This document shows, one piece after another, positions 26,238 through 34,494 of a stretch of DNA of 64,000 nucleotides. The notes beneath the pieces were generated by a model. The model was given only the letters and a program-made list of their open reading frames with translations, did no database searches and was not told the origin of the DNA. Source of the DNA: Shinella sp. (GTDB lineage: Bacteria > Pseudomonadota > Alphaproteobacteria > Rhizobiales > Rhizobiaceae); assembly GCA_003248775.1 (NCBI GenBank), contig QFQX01000005.1:62001-126000 (forward strand). Direction: 5' to 3'. A program made the position numbers and the translations under genes. The first letter of the stretch is position 1. Each line of letters begins with the position of its first letter.

Positions 26238-27194
26238 ATGACGAAATTCCATTCCTGTCGGCTGGCGCTTGCGGCTGCCGTATCCGTTTTTGCCATGGGC
26301 CTTGCACCGGCCATGGCGGCAGAAGCCGAAAGCTGTAAGGCCGTGCGCTTCTCCGACGTCGGCTGGACCGACATTACCGCAACGACGGCAACGGCTTCTG
26401 TTGTCCTCAAGGCTCTCGGTTACGAGCCGACCACCACGGTCCTTTCCGTTCCCGTCACCTACCAGTCCCTGAAGAACAAGGACATCGACGTCTTCCTCGG
26501 CAACTGGATGCCGACCCAGGAAAACGACGTTCGCCCCTTCCTCGACGACAAGTCGGTCGAATCCTTCGGCCCGAACCTCGAGGGCGCGAAGTACACTCTC
26601 GCCACCAATGCCAAGGGAGCTGAACTCGGCATCAAGGACTTCAAGGACATAGCCGCCCACAAGGACGAGCTGGAAGGCAAGATCTACGGCATCGAGCCCG
26701 GCAATGACGGCAACCGCCTGATCCTCGACATGATCGAGAAGGACACCTTCGGCCTCAAGGGCTTCGAAGTCGTCGAATCCTCCGAACAGGGCATGCTGGC
26801 GCAGGTCGCCCGCGCTGAAAAGGATGGCACTCCGGTCATCTTCCTCGGCTGGGAACCGCACCCGATGAACGCCAACTACAAGATGAGCTACTTGACCGGC
26901 GGCGACGACGTCTTCGGCCCGAACTTCGGCGGCGCCACCGTCTTCACCAACATTCGCGCCGGCTACACGACCGACTGTGCGAACGTCGGCAAGTTCATCA
27001 CCAACCTCAAGTTCTCGCTTCCCATGGAAAACGAAATCATGGGCAAGATCCTGAACGACGGCAAGGATCCGGAAGTGGCTGCAACCGAATGGCTGAAGGC
27101 CAACGGCTCGGTCGTCGAACCGTGGCTTGCCGGCGTGACGACCTTCGATGGCGGCGACGCAGCCGCTGCGGTCAAGAGCGCCCTCGGCCTCTGA
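26238..27194 (+). CDS. choX: choline ABC transporter, periplasmic binding protein
   Basis: ChoX delivers choline to the ChoWV transporter. The 318-aa precursor has a signal peptide (1-27). The mature part has the family blocks DVGWTDITATTATASVVL, VFLGNWMPTQEND and FLGWEPHPMN, which supply the aromatic (Trp/Tyr) box that cages the quaternary ammonium. ATG 26238 has GGGAG upstream. It is followed by a stem-loop and then choW and choV, the order of the Sinorhizobium high-affinity choline system. Choline feeds phosphatidylcholine and glycine betaine synthesis. Confidence 0.94.
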   Translation: MTKFHSCRLALAAAVSVFAMGLAPAMAAEAESCKAVRFSDVGWTDITATTATASVVLKALGYEPTTTVLSVPVTYQSLKNKDIDVFLGNWMPTQENDVRPFLDDKSVESFGPNLEGAKYTLATNAKGAELGIKDFKDIAAHKDELEGKIYGIEPGNDGNRLILDMIEKDTFGLKGFEVVESSEQGMLAQVARAEKDGTPVIFLGWEPHPMNANYKMSYLTGGDDVFGPNFGGATVFTNIRAGYTTDCANVGKFITNLKFSLPMENEIMGKILNDGKDPEVAATEWLKANGSVVEPWLAGVTTFDGGDAAAAVKSALGL

Positions 27195-27203
27195 TATCCG
27201 AAT

Positions 27204-27241
27204 GCATCGTGGTGGCGTATACTCGCCGCCACGATGCGTTT
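27204..27241 (+). terminator. stem-loop between choX and choW (partial terminator or mRNA stabiliser)
   Basis: GCATCGTGGTGGCG (27204-27217) pairs with CGCCGCCACGATGC (27224-27237), one G-U pair, loop TATACT, followed by GTTTT. It probably lets more binding protein be made than permease. Confidence 0.75.
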
Positions 27242-27283
27242 TGACAGTCGAATTTCCCGAAACTTGAGACGGATGGCAACGAC

Positions 27284-28147
27284 GTGATCTCGTTACCCGA
27301 TTGGCTCGCGGATTCCAGCGGCAAACTGAACATCGGCCCATGGGCAAAGACCGGCGTCGATTGGCTCACCAACAATGGCGAGTGGTTTTTCGACCTGCTC
27401 TCCTATTCGCTGGATCGCGTCATCAAGGCGCTTCTCTACGTATTGCAGGCGCCGCCGCCGATCGTCGTCATCATCGCGATCGCCGCCCTTGCCTACTGGC
27501 TGCGTCGGTCCATCGCGATCACCCTTTTCACTTTCGGCGGCCTGCTGCTCATCATGAACCAGGGCTACTTCAAGGAAACCATGGAGACGCTGGCGCTGGT
27601 TCTTGCCGCGACGGCCGTCAGCATGCTGTTTGGCATACCGCTCGGCATCGCCGCCGCCCGCCGCGCATGGGTCTATGCCGGCATGCGTCCGGTTCTCGAC
27701 CTGATGCAGACCATCCCGACCTTCGTTTACCTGATCCCTGCACTGATCCTGTTTGGCCTCGGCATGGTTCCGGGCCTGATCGCCACGGTCATCTTCGCCA
27801 TCCCCGCCCCGATCCGCCTGACGCGGCTCGGCATCATCTCGACGCCACCGGCGCTCGTTGAAGCCGCGATCGCCTTCGGCGCAACCCCGACGCAGGTGCT
27901 GCGCAAGGTGGAACTGCCCTTCGCCATGCCGCAGATCATGGCCGGCCTCACCCAGACCATCATGCTGTCGTTGTCGATGGTGGTCATCGCCGCCCTCGTC
28001 GGTGCAAGCGGCCTCGGTGTGCCGGTGGTTCGGGCCCTCAACACGGTGAACATCGCCAAGGGCTTCGAAGCCGGTCTCTGTATCGTCATCCTCGCGATCA
28101 TCCTCGATCGCATGTTCCGCAGCTCCGAATCGGGAGACGACGCATGA
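27284..28147 (+). CDS. choW: choline ABC transporter, permease
   Basis: The 287-aa inner-membrane protein has about six to seven helices. The cytoplasmic binding-protein-dependent transport signature is near residues 196-215 (EAAIAFGATPTQVLRKVELPFAMP), which docks on the ATPase. The N-terminal segment before the first helix (about 1-50) is long, as in ChoW/ProW proteins. It uses a GTG start at 27284 with only a weak ribosome site. Its stop overlaps the choV start as ATGA. Confidence 0.92.
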   Translation: MISLPDWLADSSGKLNIGPWAKTGVDWLTNNGEWFFDLLSYSLDRVIKALLYVLQAPPPIVVIIAIAALAYWLRRSIAITLFTFGGLLLIMNQGYFKETMETLALVLAATAVSMLFGIPLGIAAARRAWVYAGMRPVLDLMQTIPTFVYLIPALILFGLGMVPGLIATVIFAIPAPIRLTRLGIISTPPALVEAAIAFGATPTQVLRKVELPFAMPQIMAGLTQTIMLSLSMVVIAALVGASGLGVPVVRALNTVNIAKGFEAGLCIVILAIILDRMFRSSESGDDA

Positions 28148-29193
28148 CCGACGCCGTCATTTTTGGAAACGTCGACATCGTCTTCGGCGACAATCCCGAG
28201 AAGGCGCTCGCCCTCGTCGACCAGGGCAAGACCCGCGACGAGATCGGCACCGAGACCGGCCTCGTGCTCGGCGTCGCCGGTGCGTCACTCGCAGTCAAGG
28301 AAGGCGAAATCCTCGTCCTGATGGGCCTCTCCGGTTCCGGCAAGTCGACTCTGCTGCGCGCAGTCAACGGCCTGGCGCCAGTCGTGCGCGGCAATGTCAG
28401 CGTCAGGACAGCCAACGGCAATGTCGATCCCTACCGCGCAAGCCCGAAGGCCCTGCGCGACCTGCGCATGCACACGGTCTCCATGGTGTTCCAGCAGTTC
28501 GGCCTGCTGCCATGGCGCACGGTTGCCGAAAACGTCGGCTTCGGCCTCGAGCTTGCCGGCGTTCCGGAAGCCGAGCGGGCGAAAACGGTGGCCGAGCAGC
28601 TTGCGCTGGTGAACCTCAGCAAGTGGGCGGACCGCAAGGTCAACGAACTCTCAGGCGGCATGCAGCAGCGCGTCGGCCTTGCCCGTGCCTTTGCGACCGG
28701 CGCGCCCATCCTCCTGATGGACGAGCCTTTCTCCGCGCTCGACCCGCTGATTCGTACGCGTCTGCAGGATGAGCTTCTGGAGTTCCAGTCGCGGCTCAAG
28801 AAGACGATCCTGTTCGTCAGCCACGACCTGGACGAAGCTTTCCGCATCGGAAACCGCATCGCCATCATGGAAGGCGGCCGCATCATCCAGTGCGGAACTC
28901 CGCAGGAAATCGTACAAAATCCGGCAGACCAATACGTCACGGATTTCGTCCAGAACATGAACCCGATCAACATGTTAACGGCAAAGGATATCATGGCCGC
29001 GGGGCTGGACGCTCCCACCAACCAGGGCACTGTCGCCGGCACCGCGAAGCCGGAAACTCCGCTGGTCGAAATCCTCGATGCGCTTTCCCGTCATCCTGGA
29101 ACGATCGGTGTTGTTGACAATGGAGCCGTCATCGGCACCATCTCATCCCAGGATGTTGTCAACGGTCTGACCCGGCATCGCCGAAGAGGCTGA
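28144..29193 (+). CDS. choV: choline ABC transporter, ATP-binding protein
   Basis: The 349-aa cytoplasmic ATPase has Walker A GLSGSGKST (about 61-69), signature LSGGMQQRVGLARA, Walker B LLMDEPFSALD and the switch His in FVSHDLDEA. The C-terminal 70 residues resemble a reduced CBS-type regulatory region (VVDNGAVIGTISSQDVVNGL), as in ProV/OpuA-type transporters. It overlaps choW by four bases and so is coupled to it. It drives choline import with ChoX and ChoW. Confidence 0.93.
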   Translation: MTDAVIFGNVDIVFGDNPEKALALVDQGKTRDEIGTETGLVLGVAGASLAVKEGEILVLMGLSGSGKSTLLRAVNGLAPVVRGNVSVRTANGNVDPYRASPKALRDLRMHTVSMVFQQFGLLPWRTVAENVGFGLELAGVPEAERAKTVAEQLALVNLSKWADRKVNELSGGMQQRVGLARAFATGAPILLMDEPFSALDPLIRTRLQDELLEFQSRLKKTILFVSHDLDEAFRIGNRIAIMEGGRIIQCGTPQEIVQNPADQYVTDFVQNMNPINMLTAKDIMAAGLDAPTNQGTVAGTAKPETPLVEILDALSRHPGTIGVVDNGAVIGTISSQDVVNGLTRHRRRG

Positions 29194-29235
29194 CCGGGTC
29201 AGGGGGTGCAATGCCCCCCGGGGGAATGAGAGTAA

Positions 29236-29985
29236 ATGTCGGACAAACCATCAGTCATTCGCGAAACGGATGACGAGGCGCGCCGTCTCGCGCGCCGGCT
29301 TCTTCGGGCGGCGCGTTACGTCGCGCTTTCCGTTATCGATCCGGACAATGGCTTTCCTTCGGTGAGCCGGGTCCTGCTCGGAACGGACACGGACGGCTCC
29401 GCCATCATCCTGGTCTCAGGACTTTCCGCTCATACCAAGGCTCTCCTTGCCGATAACAGGGTTTCCCTTCTGGCAGGAGAACCCGGCAAAGGCGACCCGC
29501 TTGCCTATCCACGCGTCACCGTCCAATGCCTTTCGGAAACAGTCGAAAACGGAAGCGCCGAGCACGCTCGCCTGCGTACCCGTTTCATTGCACGTCATCC
29601 GAAGGCAAAACTCTATATCGACTTTCCCGATTTCCGCTTCTTCCGGCTCGTGCCACAGAATGCGAGCCTCAATGGCGGCTTCGGCAAGGCCTACATCCTG
29701 CCCGGGCAAGACTTCCTGATTCCCCCAGAAAAAGCTGGTGATTTTTCCGATCACGAAGAAGTGATACTACAAGAATTGATGGTCAAGTTTCCGGAGGCTG
29801 CGGAGATTCTCGCGACCACGCGATGCGGACAGGAAACCGGAAAATGGGCTTTTTGTGGCGTAGACAGGGCGGGAATCGACCTAATTTGCGGCGATTTACT
29901 GGTTAGATACGAATTTGGGTATCTAGTGACAACGCAGGCCGAATTGAATTCAGTTATATCTAATACAGCATACCCGGTACCTTAA
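29236..29985 (+). CDS. HugZ-like split-barrel (pyridoxamine 5'-phosphate oxidase fold) protein
   Basis: The 249-aa protein has the two-part layout of the HugZ family: an N-terminal split beta-barrel (about 15-165, with RYVALSVIDPDNGFPSVSRV and LLAGEPGKGDPLAYPRVTVQC) and a C-terminal DUF2470-like domain (LQELMVKFPEA onwards). HugZ proteins bind or break down heme; others bind FMN. It is on the same strand as choXWV but 42 bp after them, so co-transcription is possible without functional logic. Heme use is inferred. Confidence 0.8.
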   Translation: MSDKPSVIRETDDEARRLARRLLRAARYVALSVIDPDNGFPSVSRVLLGTDTDGSAIILVSGLSAHTKALLADNRVSLLAGEPGKGDPLAYPRVTVQCLSETVENGSAEHARLRTRFIARHPKAKLYIDFPDFRFFRLVPQNASLNGGFGKAYILPGQDFLIPPEKAGDFSDHEEVILQELMVKFPEAAEILATTRCGQETGKWAFCGVDRAGIDLICGDLLVRYEFGYLVTTQAELNSVISNTAYPVP

Positions 29986-30015
29986 ATTTAGGCATATACA
30001 ATTAGTGGCTTCTTG

Positions 30016-30036
30016 TTAGAGTTTGATCATAGCTAA
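30016..30036 (+). promoter_or_regulatory. candidate NolR-type binding site
   Basis: TTAGAGTTTGATCATAGCTAA fits TTAG-N9-AT, the core I recall for NolR boxes, and has inverted TTAG/CTAA ends with a TGATCA centre. It lies about 65 bp upstream of the NolR-like gene, consistent with autoregulation. Confidence 0.5.
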
Positions 30037-30100
30037 TTTGAAGGATTGCAAACGGTCGCCCTCATCCCGAGGAGGGCTCCGACAAAGGAAAGTTGAAGTC

Positions 30101-30418
30101 ATGAAAACCAAAGCTTTGTCCGAACAGTCTATTGCCGCAGCCGGTCTTCTCTCTGCGATGGCCAACCCCAAGAGGCTGATGATTCTCTGCTCCCTCGTTG
30201 AAGGAGAAGTTCCGGTCGGGGTTCTCGCAACCCAGGTCGGCCTGAGCCAGTCGGCCCTGTCGCAGCACCTCTCCAAGCTCCGCGCCCAGAAGCTGGTGAA
30301 GACCCGCCGCGACGCGCAGACGATCTACTATTCCAGCACCTCCGAGTCGGTCATCAAGATCCTCGAAACGCTGGAAGACATCTATTGCCAGACCAGCGCC
30401 AGCAAGACGGCCGCCTGA
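30101..30418 (+). CDS. nolR: ArsR-family regulator, NolR-like
   Basis: The 105-aa winged-helix protein (LSAMANPKRLMILCSLVEGEV, then recognition helix QVGLSQSALSQHLSKLRAQKLV, then wing TRRDAQTIYYSS) closely matches NolR of Sinorhizobium. NolR is a small dimeric repressor of nodulation, growth and quorum-sensing genes. There are no metal-binding Cys pairs of the ArsR or SmtB kind in the DNA-binding helix, which fits a NolR-like rather than a metal-sensing role. ATG 30101 has AAAGGAAAG upstream, slightly distant. The symbol is given by resemblance; orthology would need a tree. Confidence 0.8.
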   Translation: MKTKALSEQSIAAAGLLSAMANPKRLMILCSLVEGEVPVGVLATQVGLSQSALSQHLSKLRAQKLVKTRRDAQTIYYSSTSESVIKILETLEDIYCQTSASKTAA

Positions 30419-30518
30419 TGACAGCGCTGCCACTCTGGCGGCGGTAACCGACAGGTCAGCGATCCCGGCCCGACCGGCAATATATGACAATCGACATTGC
30501 CAAACCGGATCATTCCCG

Positions 30519-30553
30519 ACCGGCGGTTCTTCGATCCGCCGGTTTCGTTTTTT
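30519..30553 (+). terminator. terminator after the NolR-like gene
   Basis: ACCGGCGG (30519-30526) pairs with CCGCCGGT (30536-30543), followed by TTCGTTTTTT. Confidence 0.85.
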
Positions 30554-30622
30554 GCAAGCCCGCCCCAGCAACGTCCACCGATATCGCAAACAATCCTGCG
30601 AAGGTGCGCGGGCGGCGACCGA

Positions 30623-31014
30623 TCAATTCCCGAACGTTTCCTTGTCGTAGCAGCTGAGCACGATCAGCGCCGGACGGGCCGGCAGATCCTCCTTGAAATC
30701 CGGCCAGCTGGTGCCCGCGTCAGCGATAGAGGTCGCATCCTCGTCATCGTTGAAGCGCAATTCACCGGGGTGCTGGATGGACAAGAACACCGTCGTGCCG
30801 ACCGGCGTATACGTCGGCGAACAGCATTCGGAGCCGACCGGAGCCACGTAGAAGAGCTTCGGCAACGCCCTGCCCTCGGTGTCCATCCGGCAATCGCCAA
30901 AAAGCCCTTAAGAACGCTACGGCTTTCTATGCCAGCGGCAAGCACCTCGCCATAGGTTGGTGAAAATACGCGGCGCGGGTTGGGTCGCGCCCTTTTTTTC
31001 TGGCGATCGGACAT
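30623..31014 (-). pseudogene. phoX-type phosphatase remnant (both ends kept, middle lost)
   Basis: PhoX proteins are Tat-exported phosphatases of about 600 or more residues. Only the two ends survive here. The start at 31014 gives MSDRQKKRARPNP...SPTYGEVLAAGIESRSVLKGFLA, a PhoX-style N-terminus ending in the Tat-like SRSVLKG. The second part, in another frame (about 30912 to 30623), gives GDCRMDTEGRALPKLF, PVGSECCSPTYTPVGTTVFLSIQHPGE and ends with LIVLSCYDKETFGN, the typical C-terminus. The join near 30890-30915 lacks some 450-500 codons and shifts frame by two. No insertion element remains at the junction. Confidence 0.8.
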
Positions 31015-31114
31015 GTCTGCTCCCGAGGACCGAGTGAACTTGAAAAATGAGATTGAACTTCACGTTTCGGGGGTGCCGGCCACCGACAACTTAGGCACAG
31101 GAGGCAAAACCGTG

Positions 31115-31159
31115 ATGACAGTGAAAAACCGGCCGAAAGCCGAAGCTTCGGCCTTCTGA
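31115..31159 (+). CDS. possible 14-codon leader peptide
   Basis: AGGAGG at 31099-31104 precedes a GTG-ATG pair and a frame reading MTVKNRPKAEASAF followed by TGA. The stop touches a terminator-like hairpin (31159-31185), and the ClbS-like gene begins 110 bp later. Its second half is encoded by an inverted repeat (GCCGAAGCTTCGGC), so it could pair with the following hairpin. No Trp, His or other regulatory codon run is present. It may be a leader peptide or a chance frame. Confidence 0.35.
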   Translation: MTVKNRPKAEASAF

Positions 31160-31185
31160 AAAGTCAGCCGGCAAGGCCGACTTTT
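31159..31185 (+). terminator. terminator-like hairpin upstream of the ClbS-like gene
   Basis: AAAAGTC (31159-31165) pairs with GACTTTT (31179-31185), extended by GCC/GGC after one mismatch, loop GGCAA. The T-run is inside the stem end, so it can terminate in both directions. Confidence 0.6.
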
Positions 31186-31269
31186 CATGTTCGATTGATC
31201 CCGGTCATCCTCGCGCTCTTCGGACAGTGCAGGATAGGAAGACGCTCACAGGACATGAAAGGAATTAAA

Positions 31270-31794
31270 ATGACAGTTCCGGCGAGCAAGGACGAACTCC
31301 TTCAGGCGATCGAGCGGGAGTACGGCAAGCTGAAGCGCGAACTCGGCCAGATACCGTTTGCCCGCTGGCGGGAAAAAACCATGGAAGGCCATGCCAGCGG
31401 CACGTCGATGAGCGTTCACGATCTCGTCGCCTACCTCGTCGGCTGGAACGAACTCGTCCTCAAATGGCATGCGCTCAAAGCGGCTGGCGAGCCGGTAGAT
31501 TTTCCCGAAGCGGGCTACAAGTGGAACGGGCTCGGTCGCCTCGCACAGAAATTCTACCGGGATTACGAAACGCTCGGTGACGCGGAACTATTGGTCGAAC
31601 TGGACACGGCAAAGGCGCGAATCATCGACCTGATCGAACAGACGGATAACGAAATGCTCTATGGCAGGCCCTGGTACGAGAAGTGGACACAAGGGCGGAT
31701 GATCCAGTTCAATACCTCGTCTCCCTATGCCAATGCCTGCGGCCGGCTGCGAAAATGGCGCAGGACCATTGCTCCCACCGCATATGAGACATGA
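31270..31794 (+). CDS. ClbS/DfsB family four-helix-bundle protein (DUF1706)
   Basis: The 174-aa soluble protein matches the DinB-like ClbS/DfsB family: SKDELLQAIEREYGKLKREL at the start, SVHDLVAYLVGWNELVLKWH in the second helix, and WYEKWTQGRMIQFNTSSPYANACGRLRKWRR near the end. ClbS in colibactin-producing bacteria is a self-resistance cyclopropane hydrolase; most relatives are uncharacterised. ATG 31270 has GAAAGGA seven bases upstream and is preferred over ATG 31255. No toxin-synthesis genes are nearby, so a general detoxification or unknown role is more likely. Confidence 0.85.
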   Translation: MTVPASKDELLQAIEREYGKLKRELGQIPFARWREKTMEGHASGTSMSVHDLVAYLVGWNELVLKWHALKAAGEPVDFPEAGYKWNGLGRLAQKFYRDYETLGDAELLVELDTAKARIIDLIEQTDNEMLYGRPWYEKWTQGRMIQFNTSSPYANACGRLRKWRRTIAPTAYET

Positions 31795-31921
31795 TGCCTA
31801 CCGCGAACCGTACGCTCGACCTTTCTCCCTCTGCTTGTTTCAGCTAGGCTCCGGCAAAACAAGAAAAGCCCCAGGGGAGTCTCGAAGGGTCCACCTTCGT
31901 AACATTCAAGGAGAAACGGAA

Positions 31922-33028
31922 ATGAAACTGAGATTGCTGGCGGGTTCCGCCATCGTTGCATTCATGGCAACCGCGCCCCTGGCGCACGCCGATATCGTCA
32001 TCGGCCTGATTGCGCCGCTGACAGGACCGGTTGCCGCCTATGGCGAGCAGGTCAAGAACGGCGCCCAGGTGGCCGTCGATGAAATCAACAAGAAGGGCGG
32101 CATTCTCGGCGAAACCGTCGTTCTCAAGCTGGCCGACGATGGTGGCGAGCCCAAGCAGGGCGTTTCCGCCGCCAACCAGCTGGTCGGAGAAGGTGTGCGC
32201 TTCGTCGTCGGTCCGGTCACCTCCGGCGTCGCCATTCCGGCTTCGGACGTTTTTGCTGAAAACGGCGTGCTGATGGTCACCCCGACCGCAACCGCACCGG
32301 ACCTGACCAATCGCGGCCTGACCAACGTGCTGCGCACCTGCGGCCGTGACGACCAGCAGGCCGACGTGGCGGCGAAATACGTTCTTGCCAACTTCAAGGA
32401 CAAGAAGATCGCCATCATCAACGACAAGGGCCAGTATGGCAAAGGCCTCGCCGACGCCTTCAAGGCAACGCTGAACGCCGGCGGCGTGACGGAAGTCTTT
32501 AACGATGCGCTGACGGCCGGCGACAAGGACTTCAGCGCGCTGACGACCCGCCTCAAGGCTGAAGGCGCCGAAGTCGTCTACTTCGGCGGCTATCATCCCG
32601 AAGGGGGCCTCCTGTCCCGCCAGCTCGCCGACCTCGGCATCAAGGCCCTGATCATCGGCGGCGACGGCCTGTCGAACAGCGAGTACGCGTCCATCGGCGG
32701 CGACGCTGCAAACGGCACGGTCTTCACCAACGCTTCCGACGCCCTGAAGAACCCCGACTCCAAGGCTGCCGCCGACGCTCTCGCCGCCCGCAACATCCCG
32801 GCAGAAGCCTTCACGCTCAATGCCTATGCTGCCGTCGAAGTGCTGAAGGCCGGCATCGAAAAGGCCGGAAGCGCCGAAGATGCGGAAGCCGTCACCACCG
32901 CGCTGAAGTCAGGCGAAGCAATCCCGACCGCCATCGGCAAGGTCACCTATGGCGAATCCGGCGACCTCACCTCGCAGGCTTTCTCCCTGTTCAAGTGGGA
33001 TGCCGGCAAGATCGTCGCTGTGGAATAA
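31922..33028 (+). CDS. branched-chain amino acid ABC transporter binding protein
   Basis: The 368-aa precursor has a signal peptide (1-23) and the periplasmic type I fold of LivJ/LivK/BraC: IGLIAPLTGPVAAYGEQVKNGAQVAVDEIN, then VGPVTSGVAIPASDVFAENGVLMVTPTATAP, then YFGGYHPEGGLLSRQLADLG. It should bind leucine, isoleucine, valine or related amino acids. AAGGAGAAACGGAA gives a strong ribosome site before ATG 31922, and a terminator directly follows. There are no liv permease genes beside it, so it works with a transporter encoded elsewhere. Confidence 0.93.
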   Translation: MKLRLLAGSAIVAFMATAPLAHADIVIGLIAPLTGPVAAYGEQVKNGAQVAVDEINKKGGILGETVVLKLADDGGEPKQGVSAANQLVGEGVRFVVGPVTSGVAIPASDVFAENGVLMVTPTATAPDLTNRGLTNVLRTCGRDDQQADVAAKYVLANFKDKKIAIINDKGQYGKGLADAFKATLNAGGVTEVFNDALTAGDKDFSALTTRLKAEGAEVVYFGGYHPEGGLLSRQLADLGIKALIIGGDGLSNSEYASIGGDAANGTVFTNASDALKNPDSKAAADALAARNIPAEAFTLNAYAAVEVLKAGIEKAGSAEDAEAVTTALKSGEAIPTAIGKVTYGESGDLTSQAFSLFKWDAGKIVAVE

Positions 33029-33055
33029 GCCACGCATCGTGTAGACGAATAACGG

Positions 33056-33080
33056 AAACGGCCGGCAACGGCCGTTTTCT
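33056..33080 (+). terminator. terminator after the amino-acid binding protein gene
   Basis: AAACGGCCG (33056-33064) pairs with CGGCCGTTT (33069-33077), loop GCAA, then T. Confidence 0.85.
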
Positions 33081-33140
33081 CTTTGAAGGAACGCGCTGCG
33101 ACGTCAGCCTGAGTCCATTCCGCCCATCAGGCCCGAGCCA

Positions 33141-34307
33141 TCAGACCTTGCCCATCTGCACCTTGAGATAGCTGGCGGCGGTAGCATAGCCCCCCATGGC
33201 ACCATCGACGAAATGCATGTGGTTACGCCGCACCGCGGAGGGAACTATGCAGGTCATCAGTGCCTCATCCTGCTCATGCAGGCCGAAATAACAGATCTCC
33301 TGCCCCCGGGCCTCATTGAGCTTCTGCCGGATCTGCGCAAGCCTCCGCTCATCAACGTCCACCGTCATCTTCAAACCATCTTCGAACTTGCGAAAATCGG
33401 TATTGCGGGCAACGCCCTGCCGGTATCCGTTGGCACTGAACCGCCCGAGCGACGCATTGAAGCTGGCGAGAACACGCACCAGAACCATCTGGGCGGAAAT
33501 CCCGAACGTATGCTTCACCCGCGCCCAGCCGAAACCGTATGGCGACCGTGCCTTGGCCTCGAGCCTGATCCCCTCCTCCGTAAATCCCACTTCCGGACCG
33601 GCCACCGGCACCGGATGGCCGCCGCGACCGTCCTCGTTCGACAGATCCACAAGATCGCAAACCAGCTGACGGAATGCTTCCATGTCTGCCTCTGGCCTCG
33701 GCAGGACGATGATCGAGACGATCCGTCCGTGGCTTGCGGCAATCGGGTCCCAGCGACAGGACAGCCCCGACAGATCGGGGCGAGCCCCCTTCGGCGCGGA
33801 CGCGATGCCGTATTCGCCCTCCTTCATGCGCGCCTCCGCCCAGCTGCTGCCCCCGCCGGAAAACATCGCATAGGAAATATCGTTGCTGGCGTTGAACCGG
33901 GCCACCCGCACATCGTGTCCGTTGCTCCTGATATCCCCCACCGGCACGATGGAAGCACGCATGGCGAGATCCATGTCGTCACGCACCCAGCTCAGAACCT
34001 GAGCCAGCGTTTCCCTGGCGGCCTCGATCGAAGCCGGGGGAATGGCGACGACCGCCCCATCACCTCCGAAGACGAAGGGCAGATCGTATCGCTCAAGGGC
34101 GTTGAGAAGCGCCGAGATCACACCGGCGCCGGCCATGTTGACCGCCTTGTAACGGCCGCCGTCTATGGCTCCGGTGGAATTGATGACATCGGCAACAGCC
34201 AAAGCCCAGCCGTCCGGCAAGGGCTCGTATTTCAGAGCGTCGGCGACATCCCCGAATTCACGCAGAACCGGCAGGCGTTGAAGGAATTCGTCAGCTGCGT
34301 TGGCCAT
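33141..34307 (-). CDS. DUF3095 protein with class III nucleotide-cyclase-like N-terminus
   Basis: The 388-aa cytosolic protein belongs to DUF3095. Its N-terminal part reads like a class III cyclase domain: ADVINST with Asp40, then FGGDGAVVAIP with Asp83. The 43-residue spacing is close to that of the two metal-binding aspartates of adenylyl/guanylyl cyclases. The C-terminal half (FGISAQMVLVRVLASFN, VDVDERRLAQIRQKL) is family-specific. I chose ATG 34307 (MANAADEF), where GGGAGG lies 12 bases upstream; the frame stays open to 34376 without a better ribosome site. Enzyme activity is unproven. Confidence 0.7.
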   Translation of the reverse strand: MANAADEFLQRLPVLREFGDVADALKYEPLPDGWALAVADVINSTGAIDGGRYKAVNMAGAGVISALLNALERYDLPFVFGGDGAVVAIPPASIEAARETLAQVLSWVRDDMDLAMRASIVPVGDIRSNGHDVRVARFNASNDISYAMFSGGGSSWAEARMKEGEYGIASAPKGARPDLSGLSCRWDPIAASHGRIVSIIVLPRPEADMEAFRQLVCDLVDLSNEDGRGGHPVPVAGPEVGFTEEGIRLEAKARSPYGFGWARVKHTFGISAQMVLVRVLASFNASLGRFSANGYRQGVARNTDFRKFEDGLKMTVDVDERRLAQIRQKLNEARGQEICYFGLHEQDEALMTCIVPSAVRRNHMHFVDGAMGGYATAASYLKVQMGKV

Positions 34308-34424
34308 CAGATAGATATCGTTTCCTCCCGTCAAAAATCCAGTGCTCACAGCACCCATAAATTTCCCACGCCGCAACGTCTTAGCATGGGGAAAACGCTA
34401 TCGGCCTCTCCCGAAAACAATCAA

Positions 34425-34455
34425 CCCGGAAGCGGGATTTCCCCTTGCTTCCGGG
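34425..34455 (-). terminator. terminator of the alpha/beta hydrolase gene
   Basis: CCCGGAAGC (34425-34433) pairs with GCTTCCGGG (34447-34455); on the minus strand a T-rich TTGATTGTTTT follows. Confidence 0.75.
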
Positions 34456-34494
34456 CCGGGCATCACAGGCGGATTTCTATCCGCCGTCTTTCAC

